A stretch of 64,000 bases of DNA from NCBI GenBank assembly GCA_905479195.1, contig CAJQLO010000002.1, forward strand, positions 124,001-188,000, in the 5' to 3' direction. Each line of letters begins with the position of its first letter. Position 1 is the stretch's first letter. The stretch comes from an uncultured Gammaproteobacteria bacterium (lineage in GTDB: Bacteria > Pseudomonadota > Gammaproteobacteria > GCA-002705445 > GCA-002716945). The notes beneath the pieces are model-generated. The model did no database searches, was not told the origin of the DNA, and was given only the letters and a program-made list of their open reading frames with translations. A program made the position numbers and the translations under genes. This document shows positions 26,846 to 35,277 of the stretch, one piece after another.

Positions 26846-28156
26846 TTATTGTAATCCGTAAGCCTTTCTCATTAATTCAATTGGATGGGTAGGTAATACC
26901 TTATTCCCCATTGCGTTAACCACATGATGTGCTGCTAATGTACAATCACTAGTGAATTGAGTTGACTGTAATTTTTTATATTCTTTAACTATCGGCATCG
27001 CAATCTTTATTGCTATCTCATGAGTTTCTTTTTTTACACCATACGTCCCATCATGACCAGAACACCTTTCTAAAGCATCTATATTTGTATTAGGGACAAG
27101 CTCAAGTATCTTTTTAGTTACCTGTCCTATGTTTTGCACTCTCTGATGGCAGGCTACTTGATAAAAAACAGAACCCAGATCATTTTTAAAATCCCTCTTT
27201 AATGTGCCTTCATTATGAAGTTTTAATAAGTATTCAAATGGATCACATATTGCCTTAGATACTAATTGCACATCTCTATTTTCTGGGAAAAGTAGTGGGA
27301 GTTCTTGCTTAAACATCAAGACACATGAGGGAACTGGAGCGATGATTCTATAACCATCCTTAGCATATTTTTTAAATTTTAAAAGATTATGTTGCATCAT
27401 TTTCTCTACAGTCTTAAGATCTCCTAATTCTAATTTAGGCATACCACAACAATTATCATCTTTAATTAACTCCACATGAACATTGTTATGCTTTAATACT
27501 TTTACCAAGTCATCAATTACACTTGGTTCATTATAGTTATGATAACAAGTTGTGAATATTGCCACCTTATTATCCAAATTCATTGCATTTGAAATATTTT
27601 TATACTTAGATTTTGCGGTATAAGATGAAAACTTTGGAAGTTTGGCATTTCTATGAATGCGTAAAATCTTTTCTAAAATTATTCTAAATATTTTTATTTC
27701 ATTAAAATAATTTATGATAGGAGCTATTATTTTACGAGACCCTAATTTCCCTAACATATCTGTAGAAGTTAGAACTTTATCTCTAATTGAAGTCTTTGAC
27801 TTACTATGTTTAATAGCCTTCCCTCTTAACATTAAATGAGGGAAATCTATACCCCAGTCATGCGGAGGCACATATGGACATTTTGTCAGGTAACATAAAT
27901 CACAAAGGTAACAATGATCTATAACCTTATCGAATTGATCATATGTAACACCATCAACTTCAAAAGTTTTAGATTCATCTATTAAGTCAAATAATGTTGG
28001 AAAAGAATTACATAGACTTACGCACCGTCTACATCCATGACAGTGATCAGAAACTCTTCGTAACTCTTTTTCAAATAGTTCTTCGTTTAGGTAATCTTGG
28101 TTCTTCCAATCAATGCTAAATCTTGTTGGTTTTTGTAACCCACCTTCCATATTCAT
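26846..28156 (-). CDS. GlpC/HdrD-like Fe-S oxidoreductase of the rubrerythrin operon
   Basis: A 436-residue protein. Two ferredoxin-type [4Fe-4S] motifs lie at the N-terminus, C-H-G-C-R-R-C-V-S-L-C near residue 39 and C-Y-L-C-D-L-C-Y-L-T-K-C-P near 82. They are followed by two CCG-type domains: D-D-N-C-C-G-M-P near 235, and a second copy altered to R-C-S-G-H-D near 358. It resembles GlpC and heterodisulfide reductase subunit D, but no GlpA/B or Hdr partners are nearby. Encoded between rubrerythrin and DUF3501, it is a plausible electron donor to rubrerythrin, which here lacks its own rubredoxin domain. That role is inference. Confidence 0.85.
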   Translation of the reverse strand: MNMEGGLQKPTRFSIDWKNQDYLNEELFEKELRRVSDHCHGCRRCVSLCNSFPTLFDLIDESKTFEVDGVTYDQFDKVIDHCYLCDLCYLTKCPYVPPHDWGIDFPHLMLRGKAIKHSKSKTSIRDKVLTSTDMLGKLGSRKIIAPIINYFNEIKIFRIILEKILRIHRNAKLPKFSSYTAKSKYKNISNAMNLDNKVAIFTTCYHNYNEPSVIDDLVKVLKHNNVHVELIKDDNCCGMPKLELGDLKTVEKMMQHNLLKFKKYAKDGYRIIAPVPSCVLMFKQELPLLFPENRDVQLVSKAICDPFEYLLKLHNEGTLKRDFKNDLGSVFYQVACHQRVQNIGQVTKKILELVPNTNIDALERCSGHDGTYGVKKETHEIAIKIAMPIVKEYKKLQSTQFTSDCTLAAHHVVNAMGNKVLPTHPIELMRKAYGLQ

Positions 28157-28185
28157 TCTCCGTGAAATATAAGTAAGTCCTGAAA

Positions 28186-28212
28186 TGTCCCCTCAATAAT
28201 ATCAAGGGGACA
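28186..28212 (-). terminator. Strong hairpin between rubrerythrin and the Fe-S gene
   Basis: Perfect 8-base, GC-rich inverted repeat (TGTCCCCT / AGGGGACA) with an 11-base loop, 8 bases after the rubrerythrin stop on the minus strand. Only TTT follows, so it is more likely a partial terminator or 3'-stabilising hairpin than a full stop. It would favour rubrerythrin over the downstream genes. Confidence 0.6.
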
Positions 28213-28220
28213 AATACTAT

Positions 28221-28640
28221 CTATGCCATTGCTTCCAATGCTTTGGTAAATCTATTTGCATGTGAACGCTCAGCTTTTGCTAGTGTCTCAAACCAGTCAG
28301 CTATCTCATCAAAACCTTCATCTCGAGCAGCTTTAGCCATACCAGGATACATATCAGTGTATTCATGAGTTTCTCCTGCAATTGCAGCTTTCAAATTCAT
28401 TTCACTGCTCCCTATTGGTTCACCAGTAGCTGGATCACCACACTCTTTCTCTAAATACTCTAAATGACCATGTGCGTGTCCGGTCTCACCTTCAGCAGTA
28501 GACCTAAATACAGATGCCACATCATTTTGTCCTTCAACATCAGCTTTTGCTGCGAAGTAAAGATATCTTCTATTTGCTTGTGATTCACCAGCAAATGCAT
28601 CTTTAAGATTTTGTTCTGTTTTTGAACCTTTTAAACCCAT
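28221..28640 (-). CDS. Rubrerythrin (diiron peroxidase) without rubredoxin domain
   Basis: A 139-residue diiron protein that reduces hydrogen peroxide. The iron ligands are visible in order: Glu in [11 protein letters not shown] (near 19), E-G-E-T-G-H-A-H (near 50-57), Glu in A-G-E-T-H-E-Y (near 89-92) and E-R-S-H (near 123-126). The C-terminal rubredoxin domain of classical rubrerythrin is missing, so electrons must come from a partner. Start ATG has a good AAGGAG. First gene of the operon with the Fe-S and DUF3501 genes, under a consensus promoter overlapped by an Irr-type operator. Confidence 0.92.
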   Translation of the reverse strand: MGLKGSKTEQNLKDAFAGESQANRRYLYFAAKADVEGQNDVASVFRSTAEGETGHAHGHLEYLEKECGDPATGEPIGSSEMNLKAAIAGETHEYTDMYPGMAKAARDEGFDEIADWFETLAKAERSHANRFTKALEAMA

Positions 28641-28653
28641 AATATTTCTCCTT

Positions 28654-28670
28654 ATTATTTAATAAATAAT
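28654..28670 (-). other. AT-rich inverted repeat in the rubrerythrin leader
   Basis: ATTATTTA and its complement are separated by one base in the 5' leader, immediately before the AAGGAG ribosome-binding site. It could be an operator or a weak RNA structure gating translation; the AT-only composition makes chance occurrence possible. Confidence 0.3.
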
Positions 28671-28703
28671 CTAAAATAGTTATTAACCAAGATTAATAAA
28701 GCT

Positions 28704-28722
28704 ATTTAGAATCATTCTAAAT
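28704..28722 (-). promoter_or_regulatory. Irr-type operator (ICE-like palindrome) over the rubrerythrin -10 box
   Basis: A perfect 19-bp palindrome with one central base, arms ATTTAGAAT and ATTCTAAAT. It contains T-T-T-A-G-A-A-N3-T-T-C-T-A-A-A, the published consensus for Irr (iron control element) sites in alphaproteobacteria. It covers the -10 hexamer of the rubrerythrin promoter, a repressor position. Confidence 0.75.
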
Positions 28723-28742
28723 TTTATAATAATAAGTGTCAA
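28714..28742 (-). promoter_or_regulatory. Consensus sigma-70 promoter of the rubrerythrin operon
   Basis: On the minus strand, TTGACA (28737-28742), exactly 17 bases, then TAGAAT (28714-28719). Start of transcription is expected near 28707, giving a leader of about 67 bases. Confidence 0.8.
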
Positions 28743-28768
28743 TAGTAATATGTTAAACTAACAAACAT

Positions 28769-28787
28769 AACAATGATTATCATTCTC
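28769..28787. promoter_or_regulatory. Classical Fur box between rubrerythrin and pyrD
   Basis: The minus strand reads GAGAATGATAATCATTGTT, 16/19 to the E. coli Fur consensus. It lies 12 bases before the pyrD ATG and 27 bases upstream of the rubrerythrin -35, so it could repress pyrD or tune the divergent rubrerythrin promoter. No classical fur gene is in the window. Confidence 0.65.
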
Positions 28788-28798
28788 AATTGCAAATT

Positions 28799-29827
28799 AT
28801 GAAATTATCAAAAAGCCTTTTTAGACTATATAGAAATACTATATTCATGTTACCTGCTGAAACAGCTCATTCTGTTAGCTTGGCATCTGCAGAATTTTTA
28901 TATAAATCATGGCTCAAAAATATGTTTATCGCAGATAGACAAAGCATGCCAAATAAATTAATGGGGTTAAGTTTTCCTAATAAGCTAGGCTTAGCGGCAG
29001 GCTTTGATAAAAATGGAGACTATCTTAACTTTGATAATAATATTGGCTTAGGTTTTATTGAATTAGGCACTGTGACACCAAAAGCTCAATATGGAAATAG
29101 TAAACCAAGAATTTTTAGGTCTATTAAAGATACTGCGATAATCAATCATCTTGGCTTTAATAATAAAGGAGTTCAGCACTTAAAAAATAACTTACAACTA
29201 ATTGAACGGAATCAGCCTATAGGCATTAATATTGGGAAAAATAGTAGCACAACAATTGAATTAGCTCATGAAGATTATCAGTACTGTATGAAGGAAATAT
29301 TTTCTTTGGCTGACTATATAACATTAAATATTTCTTCTCCGAACACATCTAGATTGAGGGAATTGCATTCTGATAATTATTTAGATACATTTCTTCATGA
29401 AATAAAAAAAACACATGCTGAGTTAACTAAAAAATATAAAAAAAGAGTCCCTTTAGTATTAAAAATTTCTCCAGATATTCAGGATAATGATTTAGAGATA
29501 TTATGCAGACAAATGTTAAATTATGAAATAGACGGTGTAATAGCTACTAATACAACTATAGATAAAAACCTTCTTATAGATAAAAGTTATCTTAATAATA
29601 AAGGAGGGGTTAGCGGCAAGCCTCTTTTTAAAAAATCAAATATCTTGATAAAGAATATAAAAAATTTGGTTAAAGATAATATTGTTATAGTCGGTGCTGG
29701 TGGTATTACATCAAAAGAATCAGCAGTTGAAAAATTGAGCTTAGGAGCTGACCTACTTCAGTTATACACTGGATTAGTATATTTTGGATTAGATTTAATT
29801 AAAGAAATTACTAGGGAAACTAAATAA
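28799..29827 (+). CDS. pyrD: Dihydroorotate dehydrogenase (quinone), class 2
   Basis: Membrane-associated FMN enzyme that oxidises dihydroorotate to orotate with quinone in pyrimidine synthesis (342 residues). An N-terminal amphipathic helix with F-R-L-Y-R-N marks class 2. Signatures: G-L-A-A-G-F-D-K-N-G near 59, I-E-L-G-T-V-T-P near 80, N-I-S-S-P-N-T near 175 with the catalytic Ser, and G-V-I-A-T-N-T-T near 245. ATG 28799 is preferred over TTG 28790. Its start is 12 bases downstream of a Fur box, an unusual neighbour for pyrD. Confidence 0.95.
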   Translation: MKLSKSLFRLYRNTIFMLPAETAHSVSLASAEFLYKSWLKNMFIADRQSMPNKLMGLSFPNKLGLAAGFDKNGDYLNFDNNIGLGFIELGTVTPKAQYGNSKPRIFRSIKDTAIINHLGFNNKGVQHLKNNLQLIERNQPIGINIGKNSSTTIELAHEDYQYCMKEIFSLADYITLNISSPNTSRLRELHSDNYLDTFLHEIKKTHAELTKKYKKRVPLVLKISPDIQDNDLEILCRQMLNYEIDGVIATNTTIDKNLLIDKSYLNNKGGVSGKPLFKKSNILIKNIKNLVKDNIVIVGAGGITSKESAVEKLSLGADLLQLYTGLVYFGLDLIKEITRETK

Positions 29828-29828
29828 A

Positions 29829-30131
29829 TTATTTAGGAGTCCATTTTCCGAAAGAATCTGGTGCTGACTGAGGATTAGTTGATGCTTCGGGACCACTAGA
29901 ACTTGTTCCAGCTTTGCGTTGCTCCTCATAAACATACTTAATGAAATCAATTAGTTGGCTTAAAATATCATTTTGGTCCTTTTCAGGTATTCCAGATGTA
30001 GCAACAATAGAGCCTACTACTGCAGAAAGATACTGAGCTGCTAAAATAGGGTCTTCATTTTCAGGCTCATAATCAACCAAAACCTTTTGAAGGCCTTTAA
30101 TTAACTCTGGTTTTAAAACAATCTCTGCCAT
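29829..30131 (-). CDS. Unknown 100-residue protein
   Basis: Not recognised. Residues 1-72 look helical and acidic, with a recurring pattern of hydrophobic residues (Y-L-S-A-V-V-G-S-I-V-A-T-S-G-I near 33-47). Residues 73-100 are Ser/Pro/Gly-rich and probably disordered, ending F-G-K-W-T-P-K. No signal peptide, membrane segment or cysteine. It converges on pyrD with 1 base between stops and is divergent from the metallo-hydrolase gene. AT-rich codon use is like its neighbours, so it looks native. Confidence 0.6.
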   Translation of the reverse strand: MAEIVLKPELIKGLQKVLVDYEPENEDPILAAQYLSAVVGSIVATSGIPEKDQNDILSQLIDFIKYVYEEQRKAGTSSSGPEASTNPQSAPDSFGKWTPK

Positions 30132-30187
30132 AATATTAGATAAGGGTGTTTTTATTTGACTAAAGTATTACATAATTGAGGATGATC

Positions 30188-30886
30188 ATGCAACCATTAA
30201 AACAATCATATGCGATTAAAACATTTGATGTAGGCCCGATGCAAAATCTAATTTATCTGATAACTGACCTAGAAACCCGTCAAACAGCAATTATAGATCC
30301 TGCTTGGGATATATCTAGTGTAAATAATTATATCAAGGACAATCAATTAGTTCTAAAGAAAATACTTTTAACCCATAGTCATCATGATCATATAAATTCC
30401 ATTGACAAGATATTAGCTGTGCATGATATTGAGATATTCTTGAATCATAAAGAGAAAATTTTTTGGGGCAAAGAGTATGATAATTTTGTGGTAAATCATG
30501 GAGGTGACATAATTGAACTTGGGTCAACAAAAATTAAATCAATACATACTCCTGGTCATACTCCAGGTTCCACATGTTATTATGTCGGAGATAAATTAAT
30601 AGCTGGAGATACTCTTTTTGTATTTGGATGTGGAAGATGCGATCTGCATGGAGGAAATCCTGAAGAAATGTTTGAGACTTTAAAAAATCTTAAATCATCA
30701 CTAGAGAAAAATACAATAATATTGCCTGGACATGATTACTCGGTTAAAAAAGAATCCACTATAGAAGAACAAATAACTGGGAATCCTTTTATGCATTTTC
30801 AAGATATAAATAAGTTTATAGAATATAGGATGCATACTCATGATAAAATTAGAGTTTCACCATATGATGCGATATGTAAAACCTAA
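30188..30886 (+). CDS. Metallo-beta-lactamase-fold hydrolase (glyoxalase II-like)
   Basis: A 232-residue MBL-fold enzyme with two metals. Visible ligand motifs are T-H-S-H-H-D-H (near 63), H-T-P-G-H-T-P-G (near 121), G-D-T-L-F with G-C-G-R-C-D-L-H-G-G-N near 140-155, and G-H-D-Y near 183. The pattern suits hydroxyacylglutathione hydrolases or related thioester hydrolases; the substrate cannot be fixed. ATG 30188 is chosen because GAGG lies 6 bases upstream; TTG 30176 and ATG 30182 are less likely. It converges on lptE with 1 base between stops. Confidence 0.85.
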   Translation: MQPLKQSYAIKTFDVGPMQNLIYLITDLETRQTAIIDPAWDISSVNNYIKDNQLVLKKILLTHSHHDHINSIDKILAVHDIEIFLNHKEKIFWGKEYDNFVVNHGGDIIELGSTKIKSIHTPGHTPGSTCYYVGDKLIAGDTLFVFGCGRCDLHGGNPEEMFETLKNLKSSLEKNTIILPGHDYSVKKESTIEEQITGNPFMHFQDINKFIEYRMHTHDKIRVSPYDAICKT

Positions 30887-30887
30887 A

Positions 30888-31373
30888 TTACTGGTTATTT
30901 ATTGATGATATTAGCTTATTAAAAATTAATGTAGAAGCGGTAGATATCATACCTTTTTTAATATAATCCTCTCTGTCGCTATTTCCCATTACATTATTTT
31001 CATCGAATGAATAATCTCTATATAAGATTATTTTATCTTCTACATCACTCTTCCCTGGCGCCTTCAACTGAAATTTAACGGTATATATCAACTCATACTC
31101 ATTGACCCTGCCAGAAGCATTAATTGATAACTGTCTTCGATCAAATTCTTCAGACAATACATGTATCCCATGAAGATTAGCGTCTTTAGATCTTGATACT
31201 CCTATGTTAGAAGAAGCTAATGATGAATTAATAATATTAACTAATTCACTATAATAATTAGACATCACAGATACAGATTTAACGGAAGACGGAACATTTA
31301 TAGCTCCGCGCATAGAGTAGCCACAAGAAGATAGTACGAGTAATATGGAAATAAGTATGATGTTGAATTTCAT
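30888..31373 (-). CDS. lptE: LPS-assembly lipoprotein LptE
   Basis: Outer-membrane lipoprotein that plugs the LptD barrel for lipopolysaccharide export (161 residues). A lipoprotein signal ends L-S-S-C near residue 17, followed by G-Y-S-M-R-G, matching the LptE G-(F/Y)-x-L-R-G motif. The rest is weakly conserved, as usual. It follows leuS by 3 bases as in E. coli. In E. coli holA comes next; here holA is 6 kb away. Its presence implies an LPS-bearing outer membrane. Confidence 0.88.
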   Translation of the reverse strand: MKFNIILISILLVLSSCGYSMRGAINVPSSVKSVSVMSNYYSELVNIINSSLASSNIGVSRSKDANLHGIHVLSEEFDRRQLSINASGRVNEYELIYTVKFQLKAPGKSDVEDKIILYRDYSFDENNVMGNSDREDYIKKGMISTASTLIFNKLISSINNQ

Positions 31374-31376
31374 TTT

Positions 31377-33812
31377 TTACACAACATAATTAATTAGTTT
31401 ATTCTTTATGTAGATGATTTTCTTAATATCATTATCTTTCAAATAACCATGAATTTTCTCATCTAGGCTTACTATCGCATTAACTTCATCTTCATTTTGA
31501 TCAGTTTCAATAGTAACCTTTCCTCTAAGTTTACCATTGATTTGAACTATAATCTCTTTTTTAGATTCTAGTAATGCGTTATTATCAATTTTTGGCCAAG
31601 TCTCATTAATTAGAGGTGAATTTTTATCAAGATTATTCCATAACTCTTGACAAATATGAGGAGTGATTGGAGATAACATTTTAATAATAGCCTCAACACC
31701 TTCTAACAATACTTCATTATCAAAATCTTTGTTTTGATTATATCTAATCATTTCATTTAATAATTCCATTGATGATGCGATTGCGGTATTAAAACTATTT
31801 CTTTCAAAAAGATCATATGTGAATTTTTTAATTGTTTTATGTATTTTAGTTCTCATATCTTTAGATTTTTGTAAATCGGGACTTTTTATATTTTCGCGAT
31901 TAAATATTTTAAAGCTTAAAGACCATAATCTTTTCAAAAACTTATGTGAACCTTCTATCCCTGAGTCAGACCATTCTAAACTCTGTTCTGGGGGAGCAGA
32001 AAACATGATGAACAATCTAACTGTATCAGCGCCATATTTATCAATAATATCATCGGGGTCAATTGTATTACCCTTTGATTTAGACATTTTAATTCCATCT
32101 TGTAAGACCATTCCTTGCGATAATAGTGATAAAAAAGGTTCGGAGCTATCTACAATACCAATGTCCCTCATTAATTTATGAAAGAATCTCGCATATAATA
32201 AATGCAATATTGCATGTTCTATTCCACCTATATATTGGTCAACTGGCAGCCACTGATTTTTTGATTGGTCCAATAAGCCGTCTTTATAATCCGGGGATAA
32301 AAATCTCAGGTAGTACCATGATGATTCAAAAAAAGTATCAAAAGTATCTGTTTCCCTTATTGCATCTTTGCCTGTGTATGGGCACTTAATATATTTCCAA
32401 GTTGGATGATTTTCTAATGGATTGCCATCTTGTGAAAAATCAATATCATCAGGTAACGTAACAGGCAAATCATCTTCTGGTACAGGATAAACGGTTCCAT
32501 CCTTATGATAGAATACGGGAATTGGACAGCCCCAATATCTTTGCCTAGAAATACCCCAGTCTCTCAATCTATAATTTACCTTTGGCGCACCTGAATCTAT
32601 TTTTTCTAAATCTTTCAAGATATTTTTTTTGGCTAACTTTGAGTCAAGATCTGTGTATTTCCCTGAATTAATTAAAGTTCCTTCGCCTACAAAAATATCA
32701 TCATCAGAATCCATTCCACTCTCTTTAGAAAGTATGACTTGAGTTATAGGCAGATTATATTTTACTGCAAACTCATTATCTCTAACATCATGCCCTGGAA
32801 CACACATCACACATCCAGTGCCATAATCAGATAAGATATAATTAGCTGCCCAGATAGGAACTATAGTTCCATCCAAAGGATTTATCGCAGTCAAACCAGT
32901 GTCAACACCTTCTTTCTCAATTGCGCTTATTGTCTCTTCTGACAATTTCAAACTTTTACACTTATCAATAAATTTTGCTAAGACAGGGTTATCTTTTTTC
33001 TGATTTTTTAATATGATATGGTCTGGTGATATTGCTAAAAAATTTACACCAAAAATTGTATCGACTCTAGTTGTATATACTTCTAAAATACTGTCACTAT
33101 TTGCTATTTTAAATTTAACTAATGCTCCCTCAGACCTACCAATCCAGTTTTTTTGCATCATTTTTACAGAGGTTGGCCAGCCACTTAAATCTTCTAAATC
33201 TTCTAGTAATTCATCTGAATATTCAGTTATTTTCAAAAACCATTGCGGTATCTCTTTTCTTTCAACAATTGCTCCTGATCTCCAACCTTTTCCATCAACT
33301 ACCTGCTCATTTGCTAGAACGGTTTTATCAACTGGGTCCCAATTTACTTCTGATTTCTTTTTATAGACTAAATTCTTCTCTAATAATTTTATAAAAAACC
33401 ACTGTTCCCATTCGTAATATTTTGGATCTGCTGTAGATATTTCATTATCCCAGTCATATGCATAGCCGAGTCTCTTGAGTTGCTCTCGCATATGGTTAAT
33501 ATTCTTTTTTGTCCATTCAAGAGGATGTATTTTATTTGCTATCGCTGCATTTTCTGCAGGTAACCCAAAAGCATCCCAGCCCATTGGTTGAAATACATTT
33601 TTCCCAAGCATTCTTTGTGCTCTAGAGATTACATCTCCAATTGTATAATTTCTAACATGTCCAATATGCAATTTTCCACTGGGATATGGGAACATGCTTA
33701 GGCAATAAAATTTATTATCAGTAGAACTAAAATCTGTTTTAAAGGAATTATTCTTTTCCCAAAATTTTTGTATATTAATCTCAATATCTTTTGGATTATA
33801 ATCTTTATTCAT
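31377..33812 (-). CDS. leuS: Leucyl-tRNA synthetase
   Basis: Class I synthetase charging tRNA-Leu (811 residues; E. coli 860). H-I-G-H at 49-52, an editing (CP1) domain in the middle containing T-R-V-D-T-I-F-G-V near 249, W-G-I-S-R-Q-R-Y-W-G-C-P-I-P near 405, and K-M-S-K-S near 573. The C-terminal domain carries V-Q-I-N-G-K-L-R-G-K. The ATG overlaps the lnt stop by 8 bases, and lptE follows. Confidence 0.97.
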   Translation of the reverse strand: MNKDYNPKDIEINIQKFWEKNNSFKTDFSSTDNKFYCLSMFPYPSGKLHIGHVRNYTIGDVISRAQRMLGKNVFQPMGWDAFGLPAENAAIANKIHPLEWTKKNINHMREQLKRLGYAYDWDNEISTADPKYYEWEQWFFIKLLEKNLVYKKKSEVNWDPVDKTVLANEQVVDGKGWRSGAIVERKEIPQWFLKITEYSDELLEDLEDLSGWPTSVKMMQKNWIGRSEGALVKFKIANSDSILEVYTTRVDTIFGVNFLAISPDHIILKNQKKDNPVLAKFIDKCKSLKLSEETISAIEKEGVDTGLTAINPLDGTIVPIWAANYILSDYGTGCVMCVPGHDVRDNEFAVKYNLPITQVILSKESGMDSDDDIFVGEGTLINSGKYTDLDSKLAKKNILKDLEKIDSGAPKVNYRLRDWGISRQRYWGCPIPVFYHKDGTVYPVPEDDLPVTLPDDIDFSQDGNPLENHPTWKYIKCPYTGKDAIRETDTFDTFFESSWYYLRFLSPDYKDGLLDQSKNQWLPVDQYIGGIEHAILHLLYARFFHKLMRDIGIVDSSEPFLSLLSQGMVLQDGIKMSKSKGNTIDPDDIIDKYGADTVRLFIMFSAPPEQSLEWSDSGIEGSHKFLKRLWSLSFKIFNRENIKSPDLQKSKDMRTKIHKTIKKFTYDLFERNSFNTAIASSMELLNEMIRYNQNKDFDNEVLLEGVEAIIKMLSPITPHICQELWNNLDKNSPLINETWPKIDNNALLESKKEIIVQINGKLRGKVTIETDQNEDEVNAIVSLDEKIHGYLKDNDIKKIIYIKNKLINYVV

Positions 33813-35268
33813 ATTTTCTATAACGCTTCCAATAAAATAACATAATAGAGAATATTAACATCAAAACCGGGTAATCACCAAAGCGCATATAAGGGCTAAT
33901 CCCTTTTGATGGGTATACCTCCCCGCTAATTAAGCCCTCAGTATCCAAGCTTATCTCTTTAAGAATTAATCCATTTTTATCAATAATTGCAGATATCCCT
34001 GTATTTGCAGCTCTTATAATTGGATGAGCTGTTTCTAATGCTCGTACTTGTGCAATTTGCAGATGTTGATGTGGAGCAAATGTATTTCCAAACCATGAGT
34101 CATTACTAATATTAATAATAATGCTATGATCTCTAGTCATCTTAATTAGCGATGAATATGCAACCTCATAACATATCAGTGGATGTATGGTAATATCATT
34201 AACCAAGAATGGTTTTTGATTTAAATTTCCATGAGAGAGATTTGACATAGGTATATTTAATTTCTTTGCTATATAACTAAAAAATTTTTTGAGAGGTGTA
34301 TATTCTCCAAATGGAACCAAATGTCTTTTATTATAAAATTTCTCATTTTTATTTAAAACCAACATACTATTATAGATTTTATTCTGACTAGCTTCATAAT
34401 GAAATATACCTGAAATAATATTAGTATCATCAAATTCAAGCATAGAATTATAAAAATTTTTATCTCTCTCATATATTATAGGGATTGCAGTTTCTGGCAA
34501 GATAATCGTTTTATTAGTGATATTATCTGAGAGTAGTGATAAATATTTTTGTTTAATAAAATTTATTTTATCATTATCATATTTAATTCCTGCATTAATA
34601 TTAGGCTGCAGTATGCTAACTTTTAAAGAATCTTTTTTATCTATCGACCACGTAGGATTATAAAAATATAAAATATTAAAAAATATTATGAGTATAAATA
34701 TATTTTTTAAGTTAGCCTTACATAGTTCACTTTTAAAAAACAAAGCAATTCCTATAGACATAGTGCATATTAAAAAACTCACAAAATAACTTCCCGCGAT
34801 AGGATATATCATATTAAATATAGTGCCCTCTTGACTATGACCTGCTATCAACCAAGGGAAACCTCCAAATATAATAGATCTTAATAATTCTAGAGAAACC
34901 CATACTGATGGAATAATTAATAATGTAGAAAATGATTTATCTTTATAATTTTTATTTAAAAAAAAACCTAGTGGAGCGATAAATAATGATAAAAATATAA
35001 TAAAAGAAATTGTCATTAAAAAGGATAATCCTAAGTTTCCTCCACCATAATTATATATACTGCTATATATCCATGAGACTCCTGAGGCAAAAATTGAGAT
35101 TCCATAAATACAAGATAAAACTATAGCTTGTTTCCTTTTATAGAATAACAATGTATAGAAAAATATTGATAGTGAAAAAAATATTCCAAGCTTGAAATTT
35201 ATGGGCGAAAAAGAAGAAGTATATAACAATCCAGAAAGAATAATCAGTATGTATTTATTAGTTTTTAT
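33805..35268 (-). CDS. lnt: Apolipoprotein N-acyltransferase Lnt, probable ATA start
   Basis: Adds the third acyl chain to lipoproteins in the inner membrane. The C-terminal nitrilase domain has the triad: Glu in P-E-T-A-I-P, Lys before the active loop (near F-Y-N-K-R-H-L-V-P-F-G-E-Y) and Cys in I-C-Y-E-V-A-Y. The first ordinary start in frame, TTG 35229, would cut away the first membrane helix. The frame is open back to the corC stop and encodes K-Y-I-L-I-I-L-S-G-L-L-Y-T-S-S-F-S-P, the expected first helix plus the F-S-P motif. There, ATA at 35266-35268 has AAGAG 6 bases upstream, giving 487 residues. It overlaps leuS by 8 bases. Confidence 0.9.
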   Translation of the reverse strand: MKTNKYILIILSGLLYTSSFSPINFKLGIFFSLSIFFYTLLFYKRKQAIVLSCIYGISIFASGVSWIYSSIYNYGGGNLGLSFLMTISFIIFLSLFIAPLGFFLNKNYKDKSFSTLLIIPSVWVSLELLRSIIFGGFPWLIAGHSQEGTIFNMIYPIAGSYFVSFLICTMSIGIALFFKSELCKANLKNIFILIIFFNILYFYNPTWSIDKKDSLKVSILQPNINAGIKYDNDKINFIKQKYLSLLSDNITNKTIILPETAIPIIYERDKNFYNSMLEFDDTNIISGIFHYEASQNKIYNSMLVLNKNEKFYNKRHLVPFGEYTPLKKFFSYIAKKLNIPMSNLSHGNLNQKPFLVNDITIHPLICYEVAYSSLIKMTRDHSIIINISNDSWFGNTFAPHQHLQIAQVRALETAHPIIRAANTGISAIIDKNGLILKEISLDTEGLISGEVYPSKGISPYMRFGDYPVLMLIFSIMLFYWKRYRKYE

Positions 35269-35277
35269 AAGTTTCTC

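Noticed and set aside
26846-28156. Annotation of the Fe-S protein as GlpC of anaerobic glycerol-3-phosphate dehydrogenase
   Set aside because: No glpA or glpB is nearby; context with rubrerythrin and DUF3501 points to another role.
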